A stretch of 64,000 nucleotides of DNA from Cavia porcellus (Eukaryota; Chordata; Mammalia; Rodentia; Caviidae). Both the position numbers and the translations under genes were made by a program. Under the pieces are notes generated by a model. The model was given only the letters and a program-made list of their open reading frames with translations, was not told the DNA's origin and did not search any database. This document shows, piece after piece, positions 48,512-59,169 of this stretch (positions are counted from its first letter, which is position 1; each line of letters starts with the position of its first letter). The DNA lies in NCBI RefSeq assembly GCF_034190915.1, contig NW_026947503.1, positions 22,774,532-22,838,531 of the forward strand. Reading direction: 5' to 3'.

Positions 48512-48690
48512 CTGGACATGTGGGGTGTGCCCATAATCTCAGCTAATCTGGAGGATGAAGCTGGCGAACAGCAAATTTGAGCACAGCCTGGTCAAAGTAA
48601 CGTTTTTAATGGGCTGAGGATATAGCACAATGGTAGAGCTCTTGCTTAGCAAAGCCTGGAGTTAAGTCTCCAGTATTGAGAAAATAAAAA
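48512..48690 (+). mobile_element. B1-dID dimeric SINE
   Basis: The left part is B1-like ('catgtggggtgtgcccataa', 'tctcagctaatctggagg', 'gcacagcctggtcaaag'). The right part is ID-like ('gggctgaggatatagcac', 'ggtagagctcttgcttagca', 'cagtattgag'). B1 before ID in one unit is the B1-dID order. Confidence 0.8.
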
Positions 48691-50917
48691 AGTTAACACT
48701 TTTTAATTTTAAAAGAAACAAAATGAGAAGCAACATTTATACACTTTCTAGTCTCACTTCGGCTAGAGGGCGCTGTGTCAAGGCAACTTCCACTCAAAAT
48801 ACCCTGTTTTAAATTCATAGAATAGGTATTTTTTCAAACAAAAGGACTCACTAAACTTGTAGGATGTAAAGTGGTAGAATTAGCAATTGAAGTTGTTTTT
48901 TTTTAATTCCTTCTCACATACTTTTGCACTATTTGACATAGTGTTAAGAAAGATATTCTTCATCAAGAAGGACACTTTAAGGTGAAAAATCATTCTTTAA
49001 ATTCTTCATCTTTACAACTTTAACTTTCTTTTCACTGTTTTCCCATTTAAACCCAATAATCTATATTTTTTCATGTTGGTATATATTATCTCAACTAATA
49101 GATTTCCAGATAGTACAATATTATTTATACATTAACTTTATGTGGTAATTTGTATAGCAAATAAAATACATCATATTGTCTCAAACGACATCATTTTTAA
49201 AGTGCTGTATGCAATTTAAATAAAGGACCATGACCAAGCAATAAAATTAAAAGTAGCAATAAACCTTGTAGGTCATTTTTATTTGCATTTCACATCTATA
49301 AAATGCTAATTACCACCATGAATAATGCATCATTAAAAGCTAAATGATAACTAAACAGTTAAAATAAACTTGAATTTTTCCACCGGCAGAGCAGCCTCTT
49401 CTCATAAATCTTTAGTTCTTGGTTTTAAAGCTTTAATTTCTTCAACGTATTTCTTTCAATTGGTAGCTGAATTTATTACTACCTGACACAAGGTATTTGT
49501 CTGAATTTTGTATCCAATCATTTTCCTTTCAAAGAGAAAAATATTGCTCTAAAATTAATTTTACTTTCAAACTCTACAGTAGTATACCTTATTTCCTTAT
49601 AAATAAAAGATTTTGCTGGCAAAAGACAATGTTTTAAAAGAATCATACTGGATTTGAACATGAGTTTTCTTTGAAAATTTACTTTCTTTGCCCCTGATAA
49701 AAATCAGAATTTTAAGTTATAGTCAGGAAACTTCTCATTTGGACATCTGTGTCTTTTTTATGCTGTATTTTTTAAGGTAGTGTTAAATCAATTTCTATTC
49801 TGGAACCTGACTTCTGATCTGCATACTAGTGACTCCAAATAGTCTACTGAGCTTTATCAGTAACAGAAAATTCAGTGTGGCTTTTTCCAGAGAAAGAATA
49901 GTAGAGGACTAGATAGACCTATATATACATCACACATAGACAATATAGCAGCTTCTTTACATTTCTCCCAGCAAAATGTAAATGCCAAAATGTGTGCATA
50001 ACAGCAGCTTACTTGTATCTACCATCCTCACATTCATTAGATTCAGAAGGCTAATTACACAATCACATTGTAACAGCTGTCAACTGTTCCCCTGCAAACC
50101 CAATCATATTGAGCCCAGTGGAAAGCTGATGAACATAGCAAGAGTGTCCCATCAACAGACAAAATTGAAAATAGGTCAAAATAGAAATATAAAGCTAAAA
50201 CTAGTTGACTCTAATGGCAGTTTCTCAGTCAGCGGATATGCATGAATCAGCACACTTAAAAGAATTATGTCATTCAATAAGCATTATTGATCAACTATCA
50301 TACACAAGGACAGAGCTAAGTAGTGGGAATTCAAGATAACATGATCACGTAGGTTTTACAACTGCTGGTAAAAGATATTAAACAAGCAATGACACAAATG
50401 TATTTCATTACAATTGTAAAGAATGCTACAAAGAACAGTAGTGTTATGGGATATTTCTAAATGATCAAAGGTAGTCAGGGAACTGTGAAGACGCAATCTA
50501 AAAGCAATGCATTTTGAAGGAAGTAGGTTTTAAGGTAGAAGCTACATACAACTGTTGGCAGAATTGGAAAAGCAGCAATATGGGTATGATAGAGCAGCGT
50601 ATGTGATGGTCCTATGTTGAAAAACTCGAGCTCAAGACTGAGGCTTTCTTCTTCCAAAGGATCAAAGTGTGGAAACTTATTTCACTGGACTACTTTGCTA
50701 AATGAACCAGGTGCTACTGAAAAAGTAGTTTTCACTGAATAACTGTTTACATATTTATTAGAAAAATATACTAAATCCTTTTCAGAGTTATTTATGGAGT
50801 TTGTCAAGTTGAAGATAAAGTATTCCATTTAACAATGCTTAATATTGGAACCATCTACATTAAATTTGACTAACATTAATCCTCCCTTCTTTAGCTCCAA
50901 AAGAGATTATGCTTGAC
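48691..50917. other. Unassigned AT-rich DNA with one CTCF-like motif
   Basis: No gene is seen. Around 49,260-49,400 there is an octamer ATTTGCAT (49,281-49,288) with several TAAT sites nearby, which could be chance in AT-rich DNA. An 87-codon frame at 49,982-50,245 has no recognised domain. Confidence 0.45.
48760..48773 (+). promoter_or_regulatory. CTCF-like motif
   Basis: CGGCTAGAGGGCGC matches the core CCASYAGRKGGCRS at 12 of 14 positions, including the invariant AGAGGGCGC part. It is a rare CpG-containing site in this window. It is a motif match only. Confidence 0.4.
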
Positions 50918-51078
50918 TTTTTTTGATCTTTTTGAGACAAGGATTTACTGTGCAGTTCAAGTTGGCCTTGAATTCACTTTGTAGCCCAGACTGGCTTCAA
51001 ACTTGAACTCTCCGTGAGCCTCCTGCCTCAACCTCCCAACTGCTGAGATTACAGTCATGTGCCACCTTGCCCAGCTTC
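50918..51078 (-). mobile_element. B1 SINE (minus)
   Basis: Complement of B1: 'tttttgagacaaggatttac', 'gtagcccagactggcttcaa', 'gcctcctgcctcaacctccc', 'gattacagtcatgtgccacc'. At ~160 bp it is slightly longer than a standard B1, because the 'agttcaagttggccttgaa' and 'agactggcttcaaacttgaa' parts look like an internal duplication. Confidence 0.88.
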
Positions 51079-53224
51079 TTTCACAACAAATTTCACAGAT
51101 TAATTGCACCATAATTGTTTGTACCCCTCCTTTTTTTCTTCTTTTATTCACATTTTCAATACAATCTTTTTTAGTAGCACCTCCATGATCCCTCAAGAAG
51201 TATGTACACAAGAAATAAGTGTTAACTGAGTGGAATAGAGAGTCTGAAGGCTGTGTGCTATAATAGTGAGTGCTGCTTTTTGTTACTTACTTTTCACTTT
51301 CCTTGAATCCTTTTTGCCCCTTTGCATTTAAGAGTAAATGGAGATAGAAATGTATGTGGGAGCAAGGCTATAGCTTCAGTGCCAGACATAAGAATGCTAC
51401 GTAAGAAAGGGAAGAGAACTCATTTTTGTTTTTTTCTTTCTTTTTCCTTTTTCTCATCTATTTTTTTCTATTGTCTGTCTTTTATTTCATGTGTATGGCA
51501 TGGTATATCAGTTTTGACTGAAGCTAAAATATCTGTAATGTTTAAAATACTGTATCTAAAAATTACATTGTTAGAATCCATATCATTTTGTCTATTAAGT
51601 ATAAAGCATAATATATATATATATATATATAATATCACATTACTAATATGAGGCACAAAATATTTTACAAGACCACATAATAAGAATGAAGAGACACAAG
51701 GAAAGTCAACATATTTGGTTCAATTTATTTATATCTTTCCAAGGACAATGGTCATTCCACTGTACCATTAGTACATATTTAAAATTTTGAAGATGAGGTT
51801 TATAAGCCTCTATAAAACAGATAGCTCCTGGAAATATCATCATCTTACATTTTTAATAATCATGTTGCAATAATACTATTCATTCAGAAAACACAATTTC
51901 TAAAAGATAACATAGGCTGTATTTTTATTTTGATTTATTTGATATGATAGGCAATTGAGCATCAATAATTAAATGTTATAAAATAAAATCAATAAAATAT
52001 GTTAAATAAACACTATACATTTAGTTGTCATCAAAATATAATTTCCAAATCAAAACCATTTTATTTCCTTTTGCTAATTAAAAAAATCAATATTATAATA
52101 CTAATTAGATAGTCAACTAAACAGACAACTTAAGAATAAAAATATAACACAAATATAAACTCAAGGCCATTCAATAATTCTATGCTTAAGGAACACCAAT
52201 TTACCTGTTTTAACACCATATTTTAAGGTGTTGGTACAATTAAGTTGAATCCTCCCAAAGTTTCATGGAGTTGATGAGGATGATGAAAGTCCAGTATTTT
52301 ACTCTTAATATCAAAGGTTTATATGATGTAAACCTGAAGACTATTTACCACTTGTAAAAGAAAGCATTTTGTTAAAATCTTACCATCCTTGGAGGGCAAC
52401 AAATCTAGAGAGAGAGAAAAGGTAGCAAAGTCATGAATAAGAATGGCCAGGAAAGTTCCCAAGAGATAAGGTTGCATCACTGGATACACAAGATATTAAA
52501 AGGAGATACCTAGTGACAAGTGATTTAGCACCACTAAATTCCACCAATGATCTCCCCATAATGTCCCTGTTGATAACAATTTTCACCCAGACTGACCACT
52601 TTAAATTAATGTCATTGGAGCAAGTGACACTTCAAGACATCCTACAAATGAAAGATATTTCATGTTCTTACCAGTAAATGATCTGGTCATCGTACTTCTT
52701 AAAGTAAATTTAAGGGAAATATACTGTAATTGCTTTGGTTCTTCACAAGGAATTCATTTATTAAACAGCATAAAAGAATAGCATTTGTTAATCATATCCA
52801 TACCTGAAGCAAAAGCATTTGATGAATTAGTTATTAACTTATGTAAGAGCATCTTTTTCACAATGTTTTTAGTTGACTGAAAATTCTGAAAATGCTTTTA
52901 TCTCCTATTCTGTATGTGAGTTTAAAAAAAGAAATAATTTGTGGCAATCAAAATGTACTGATATCATTTAGCATTTTATCTTTTATTACATAGCCAACTC
53001 TAAGAAATTTATAGTAATTTCAAACCTTATTTTTATTCTAACATGTCAGTAGGACACATAATTTGGAGAGAAACGAATTCTACAGAAACATAAATAACAA
53101 ATCATATGCTTCTGATTATCATTTCCTTTAGTTTAATATATGCTGAAAAGTATAATTTTAAATATCATGTTAACAATAGCAATATCTGCTACATAAAATA
53201 TTTCTATTAATTTTATTTATAACA
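51079..53224. other. Unassigned AT-rich DNA
   Basis: No gene is seen. It contains an (AT)n run at 51,610-51,632. The 109-codon frame at 51,322-51,651 ends in that run and has no domain. Confidence 0.5.
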
Positions 53225-53312
53225 CTACTATACATTAAGCACCTTAAATATTTTGTACACATTTGAATTCTCACAATAGTCTTACAAGAATTTTTTAGTT
53301 ATGCACAAAAGG
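53225..53312 (+). mobile_element. MIR-family SINE fragment
   Basis: 'actatacattaagcacctta' then 'attctcacaatagtcttac' fits the MIR-type order (..tgtgctaagc..ttaatcctcacaa..). A similar piece may follow at 53,470-53,610. Confidence 0.45.
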
Positions 53313-53317
53313 AAAAA

Positions 53318-53421
53318 GTGTCCAGGAATGTAGTTCAGTGGCAAAAGCACCTTCCTGGCAGGCACAAGGTCATGAGTTTAAATCTTGGTAACGAAAAAAA
53401 AAAAAAAAAAAAAAAAAAAAA
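53318..53421 (+). mobile_element. Older ID SINE with long A-tail
   Basis: 'tccaggaatgtagttcagtg', 'gcaaaagcaccttcctggca' and 'atgagtttaaatcttggta' form a diverged ID body. It is followed by 28 A bases. Confidence 0.8.
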
Positions 53422-53873
53422 GGAAAAAGAAAAAGAAATTCAGTAATTACAACAATCAACAGGTTTTATAAGCATTTTCTATGCTCTGTGCACTGTCGTA
53501 AGTATCACACATGTATTATATTGTTGGAGCCACACAACACAGGTCAGGATACAGACAAAAATAGCATTACATGTTGCATTTTAGATTTACAGATAGGTCT
53601 GGTTGAATATAAATACAACTAAGGTATGTTCTTTTAAAAATTAATATTTAAAATTAGTAAGTCTTGAAATCATTTTCAATAAAAATATTGAACAAAACAT
53701 CCAGTAAAGGAAGTAAAGCAGTCATAATTATCTTTTAAGGTTCTGAGAAATTTTAAGGAAAGAGTGAAATCAAAAAATACAGTTCATAAAATAGAGATGA
53801 GTATGCACAGAACTGCATAAAATGAGGTAATTTTAACATGATTTATGGATAAATTTTATAGTTTTGATTTTAT
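53422..53873. other. Unassigned DNA, possible MIR piece
   Basis: The part 53,470-53,610 ('tctatgctctgtgcactgtc', 'tagatttacagatagg') resembles a MIR-type element. The rest is unassigned. Confidence 0.35.
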
Positions 53874-53886
53874 GTTTGTAGTATTG

Positions 53887-54005
53887 GGGGCTGGGGATTT
53901 GGCTCAGCGGCATAAGCGCCTGCCTTGCAAGCAGGCAGTCGTGAGTTCGATCCCTGGTACCGATAAAAAGGAAAAAGACAAAAAAAAAAAAAAAAAAAAA
54001 AAAAA
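53887..54005 (+). mobile_element. ID SINE, young, with perfect 13-bp target duplication
   Basis: Full young ID body from 'gggctggggatttggctcag' to 'ctggtaccgataaaaagg', then 'aaaaagac' and a 26-base A-run. The target duplication GTTTGTAGTATTG is identical at 53,874-53,886 and 54,006-54,018. The perfect duplication and long pure A-tail indicate a recent insertion. The 62- and 65-codon frames over it are artefacts. Confidence 0.98.
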
Positions 54006-54018
54006 GTTTGTAGTATTG

Positions 54019-56544
54019 TTTCTCTCCTTCTGATGGATTTTCTAAAATGAAACAAATTCCTTTCCATTACAAAATTTTCAACTGTAGGAAGATTAATTTA
54101 ATTTTAACACATATAATTTTAAGCATTTTAAATGTTTGTGTGTGAAGATGAAAATGTTCTATGATATCCCTTTTATAATGAATAAAATACTTGGTTTGTA
54201 AAGAGCCATGCATAATCAAAGATAACAAATTATAGTAGTATGGACTAACTTACCATTGTACTTTGTACTTAAAATTTCATATTTCACATTAACCTCAAGT
54301 AGACATGTTAGTTTAATTTTTCATATAATTTTTTCAGGAAATTTTATATTTTCACTTGTATAAAAAATAAAATAAAATAAACTCCAAAGTAATTAAACTT
54401 TTAGGGAATATCACTTCATTTAAATAACCATAGAAACAAAGTCACAAGGGAAATTTAAATAATCTAAGACCCAGTACATAAAGAAGTATTACAGAGGATA
54501 TTAAAATAGCATGGAAGCCACTGCATTTTATATAGCTGCACAAGAATTATACTCCATGAGCAGTTCAACTACAAAGTAAATCTACAATTAAAACCATGTA
54601 GGATTTACATTTATATTTGTTATTCAAACAGATGTTTTAAGTTCACAAGTAAGATTGTTAGTATTTGTCAAAATATTTGTTAATAAGCATATAAAGTAAA
54701 GATAAGACTATTATTTGACAGTCTGTCATTTTGGGTAATTAGCAAAATTCCCCTCAAGGTTATCATAAATATTTATTCCCTCAGTTAACAATAATTTCCA
54801 TTTCCTTTCACAAAATTTCAAGTTACTTTCCAGGCTGTATCCATACTCTTTAAAATCTATATGCTGTCAAAAAAATTATTTTTCTACTTCAAAAGAAAAC
54901 TTGGAGATACAGAGATGTTCTCATACACTTGATCATTAAAGATTTTTAACTGCTGCAATTTATAGTACAGACTCTTTTCAAGACCTTTCTTTACTGGTAC
55001 AGAAATTTACAAATAATGGGAAGCTTCTTTTATTTGAAAAATGTGGAGGGACACAATGTTTTTTTTTTTTATTTGTGGAATAGAGGGCTATATTGTGTTT
55101 GCCTTTAGACACCATTAGCTTTAGTGTTTCTTATAGTTATGGTTTAATGTTAAAAATGTGTAAGTTTAAACTTATCATGGACAATTATAATTTTTATTAT
55201 CAAGATGAAGTGTTAGATATGCTGAAGTAGAAATGGAAAAATACATGAATGTATTAACAATATAATTCACATCTTTGTAATACAGGAATTATATTTTGCA
55301 TTTATATTAAAACTCTAAAATGTAAAATAATCCAAGAGTACATAATGATAAGTACTTGTGAGCTCCATTTCCAGACAGATATTTTAGTAAGAATGCAACA
55401 GTAATCAAAGTATCTCTTGGTATCCCCAGCTGTCAAATACTGTGCAGATCAATATAATCCTTAAAATGGTTTTAAATGTGTTAACAAATGATTAATGGCT
55501 CATATAACAAAAGCATCTGGAAACACATGAGCTGCCACATGAGATTCAATTTATAGACAAATTAAATAATTCTTAATTCACTCAAATAGCAGAAAACTAT
55601 TGTGGATTGTCAAAAACCCTGACAGTTTTCAACTTTAATTTGGCCCTGGCATTGGAACTCCTTTTCATAAAGGCATTCACTAGAGCACACAAACAAACAA
55701 AATACATGGGGGTGATTTGAGACCACTTTCTCCTTTCGCTTCTTCATTGCTCTCAGTGATGTTCATCTGTGATTGAAAGTTGCATTGGGAATAAAAACAT
55801 CAAGGAGGCTATAGCTATTTAATCCCTCCAATGGTCAACACTGCTGTATTCTACCAGAGTCACTATGTCTGCTGAGGAAGATCCACACATTGTCTTTATT
55901 TAGAAGACAGATGTTGTTCCTCATGGCTTCTAGACACTTGCTCTTCTGTTAACAAAGTTCACCCATGTTCCTGCATTTTATGCACTGTCTGTGAGTTAAA
56001 GCTTCTCCCTTATCTCTGAGGACACCCAACTCTACAGTTTTCTAGCTCCCCTTCCTCATTCTCTTCTACCTCATACACGATAACTACCTGTTCTCTATGC
56101 TGCTTAGGACTCAATCCCAATTTCGAGGACTCAAAGTTTGAACCATAAAGCACACTCCAGTTTTCATTCTATTTTGTTCCCTTCGTGCTTTACATGATGA
56201 GCATTCTGGCTTTATTTAGAGACATCTAGAACATGACACTGACCTGCTCAAGGCCAAGGGGAAATTTTGTTTTTGGGGTTTTTTTGTCTATATTTATATA
56301 CTTGCAAAATGTTGAACTTAAAGTCACTCAAAAATTTTCTTAGCATAATACATAATGGAATTCTTTTAGCCTACATTAGATGAGACTGAAAAGAAACAAA
56401 GAGGATACCTTCTTCCTGGAATTGATAATCATACTAAGTATATAGGGTTCTTTTGTTGGACAATTGCTCTATTTTACAGTATTTTCGTATGTTAACTCTT
56501 CATAGAGGTATTATGAATCAAGTATTAATAATGTCATTTCTGTA
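54019..56544. other. Unassigned AT-rich DNA
   Basis: No gene is seen. The part 55,730-56,200 is less AT-rich and pyrimidine-rich, without long frames or a repeat that I recognise. Confidence 0.5.
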
Positions 56545-56645
56545 TCATGTCTCCTCTACCTCAGTTTCCCTATAAATTCAATGGGCATTATAATAAAATC
56601 TACTCACAGGTTTGTGCCATCAAAGGAGATTGCTCCTCTAAAATA
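56545..56645 (+). mobile_element. MIR SINE fragment
   Basis: 'ctctacctcagtttccctat' then 'atgggcattataataaaatc' follows the MIR core. Confidence 0.55.
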
Positions 56646-56999
56646 CCTGTAACAATGTTTTAATTACTCTGTTCTCTGACAAAAATGACCCTCAAAACAA
56701 AATTAAAACAAGGAAAAACCAGTTTTGAAAGTGGCACCATTCTGACATTCAATGACTTCTTATCCTCAATCTAGTTAATTCTTTAGATTGTCTCTTTCCT
56801 GCTTTACTTCCTAGTTTTCATCTACAAAATATTTCTGCATTTCAGAAGTTCACTCAACTTCTCAGACTTTATCTTTTTTTTTTACTTACCTATATCACAT
56901 TTCATACAATCTCATAATCTGTGTTAGATGTATTCCTTCCTTCTTCTTTCTACTATGAAGCCCATGCATAATACATGTTCACTAAGAACTCATTCTGAG
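56646..56999. other. Unassigned DNA
   Basis: No gene is seen; a pyrimidine-rich part could be an old LINE remnant that I cannot name. Confidence 0.4.
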
Positions 57000-57205
57000 C
57001 CACACATTCAGCTGACTTAGGTTTGTATTAACTCCTTTAATCCCCCCTGAAGGTTTATAGAACACACTGTTGTTTACTTTGTTTGTTTTACAGATAAAGG
57101 TGATACCTTTATTTTTCAGAGACACACAGCTAATAAATGGTAGTTCTGGCATTTCCAACTAGTCAGTATTAGACTCCACTCTTCAATACTATCTTGACTT
57201 CTGTT
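57000..57205 (+). mobile_element. MIR-family SINE
   Basis: 'ttttacagataaaggtgata', 'cagagacacacagctaataa' and 'atggtagttctggcatttcc' follow the MIR order (..acagatgaggaaac.., ..cacacagctagtaagtggc..). Confidence 0.65.
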
Positions 57206-57284
57206 TCCAGAGTGTAAGCCACATATTCACATCTTAGTAATCCCATAAATAATTCCTTGTCAGTGTTTATTATTCTGTTAAACT

Positions 57285-57427
57285 ATTTTTTTTGAGACAG
57301 AGTTTCAAGTTTGAGCTGTCCCTGAAATCACCTAGTAGCCCAGGCTGACTTTGAACTCATGGGGATTCTCCTGTCTCTGCCACCCAAGGGCTGGGATGAT
57401 AGTCCTGCACCATCAGACCAGCTGTGC
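57285..57427 (-). mobile_element. B1 SINE (minus)
   Basis: Complement of B1: 'ttttttgagacagagtttca', 'gtagcccaggctgactttga', 'gattctcctgtctctgccac'. Confidence 0.85.
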
Positions 57428-57620
57428 TAAACGCGTATTTATTTTCTTCTGAATTATTGCACCAAATATTTTTCAGCTTTTGAACAATTCATTTTTCAGT
57501 TCTTCTTTATTAGAAGTACTGCCTTGAGGTCAAAGAGAAGGTAAAAAAGTATACAAGTACTTGAGAAAATACAACCAAACAGAAAAAGACTTAAAAAAAA
57601 AAAAACTGATATTTTAGAAT

Positions 57621-58095
57621 GACCTTCTCTCAATCCAAAGAACTGGGTGGCCGGAGGTGAGTGTCCATTCAACATCCCAAGCACTGAGAGATTGGGAACC
57701 TCACTCCTGCACCACCATTCAAGGAATTTCCCAGCTTCCTGCCACACTGGACCAGCTCCTCAGGTCTTGGGCCCACCTGCGCCAACTTGCCAGCTTCCTG
57801 CCATGTTCCGCCAGCTGTGAGAGTCCTGGGCCTGCATGTGTCCACAATTCTGGAAACTGGGAGGGCAGAGGTGAGTGTCCCTGCACCATCCTGAGCACAA
57901 GGAGTTTGGGATCATTGCCCCAAATGGCCTGGGAGCTTCCCCGCTTACTGCCACACTGGACCAGCTGCTGAGATTTTGTGCCAGCCTGCCACACCCCCAG
58001 TGACCCTCTCTCAATCCAGGGAACTGGGCAGCCAGAGTCCCAGAAGCAGACAGCATAGAAGACAATTTATAACAGGCCCACGGGAAGCCTTGGAA
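57621..58095 (+). promoter_or_regulatory. L1 5' UTR with internal repeat units
   Basis: 'gacc.tctctcaatcca' followed by a 'gaactggg..gcc.gag' block occurs at 57,621 and 58,002. 'aggtgagtgtcc' occurs at 57,655 and 57,869. 'ccacactgga' plus 'ccagct' occurs at 57,742 and 57,951, with a third relative near 57,789. Spacing of 209-214 bp points to degenerate ~210-bp units. In mouse L1, tandem 5' monomers of about this size carry the promoter, and the same role is inferred here. Overlapping frames of 68-131 codons on both strands are by-products of the GC-rich UTR. Confidence 0.7.
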
Positions 58096-58097
58096 CA

Positions 58098-59125
58098 ATG
58101 CTTGAAACATGGAAATATAGAAAAACGGCAAAATGAAATGAAAATACAATCTCAAACCTCCAGCCCATCCAAGAAACCTTAGGAGCTATATACATAGAAG
58201 CAAATATATGCCATACACCTGAAATACCTGAAATAATAGCAACTTAAATAAAGAAGCAACTCTAGGAACCCTTAAAGGAATTCAAACTACAGATAATCTC
58301 CCAAGTAAAAGAAGAAATGATAAAAGAAATGAAAGAGATGCTTAACAGATCTAAAGAAGACACAGTTTAAAAATTAGAGGAACAAAAAAAAAAGATAGAA
58401 TCCCTGGATGAACAATATAAGAAACAGAGTACATGAAGCAGATTCAAAGACATATACAGGCAAACAAAAATTCCATTGAAAGTTGTCAAAATCACCTCAG
58501 TGAAAGTGAAGATAAAATTTCAGACATCAAATCCAAGATTGCACTAGTGAACAGGAAAGGAAAGGTCTTTTAAAAGTAAAAAGGAATCAGGAAATAACAA
58601 TTCAACAGCTGCAAGATAAAGCAAAAAAAAAACCATAAGATTGATAAGGATAAATGAAAAAGAAGGGAACAACGCAAAGGGTATCAAGAGGATATTTAGG
58701 GAAGTAATAGCTGAAAATTTCCCAAATATGAGAATGGAAACTGACATCAGGATCAGTGAAGCATACAGAACTCCAAATAGCCATAACCAAAATAAAACTG
58801 CACCAAGACATATAATCATCACCATATCAGAAATCAAACATAATAGAATAATAAAAGCTTTCAGAGAGAAAAGACACATCAACTATAAAGGAAAACCTGT
58901 CAGAATCACAACAGAGTTCTCAGTACAAACAATAAAGTCAAGAGTATGGAGTGAGGTATTTCAGATCCTAAAGGAAAATGATTTCCAACCTAGACTGGTA
59001 TGCTGCCAAACTGTCCTTGAAAATGGATGGATAAATCAGACACCTCCATGAAAAGAATAGCTGAATAAATTTAAGATCAACAAGACAACCCTGAAAAGAA
59101 TACTGAAAGACAGTTTAGATACATG
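58098..59125 (+). pseudogene. L1 ORF1 pseudogene (RNA-binding protein)
   Basis: ORF1p coats L1 RNA as a trimer. The coiled-coil half (58,098-58,640) is riddled with stops, though Lys/Glu-rich heptad-like pieces remain ('KEEMIKEMKEML'). The RRM and C-terminal part is open at 58,641-59,008, with 'RIFREVIAENFPN', 'EAYRTP', 'PRHIIITIS', 'GKPVRITTEFS' and 'ILKENDFQPRL'. Just after 'QPRL' a one-base shift moves the reading frame. The expected 'AAKLSLKMDG' continues in the next frame and soon meets stops. The motif order makes the assignment firm. No functional protein is expected. Confidence 0.9.
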
Positions 59126-59169
59126 TAGGAAAAAAACACTAAGCAAAGCAGAGAATTAAACAGAATGGA

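Noticed and set aside
57657..58155. Overlapping ORFs of 104, 91 and 131 codons on both strands, considered as an antisense L1 ORF (ORF0-like)
   Set aside because: GC-rich repetitive 5' UTR gives open frames on both strands by chance. No conserved start context or splice signal was found.
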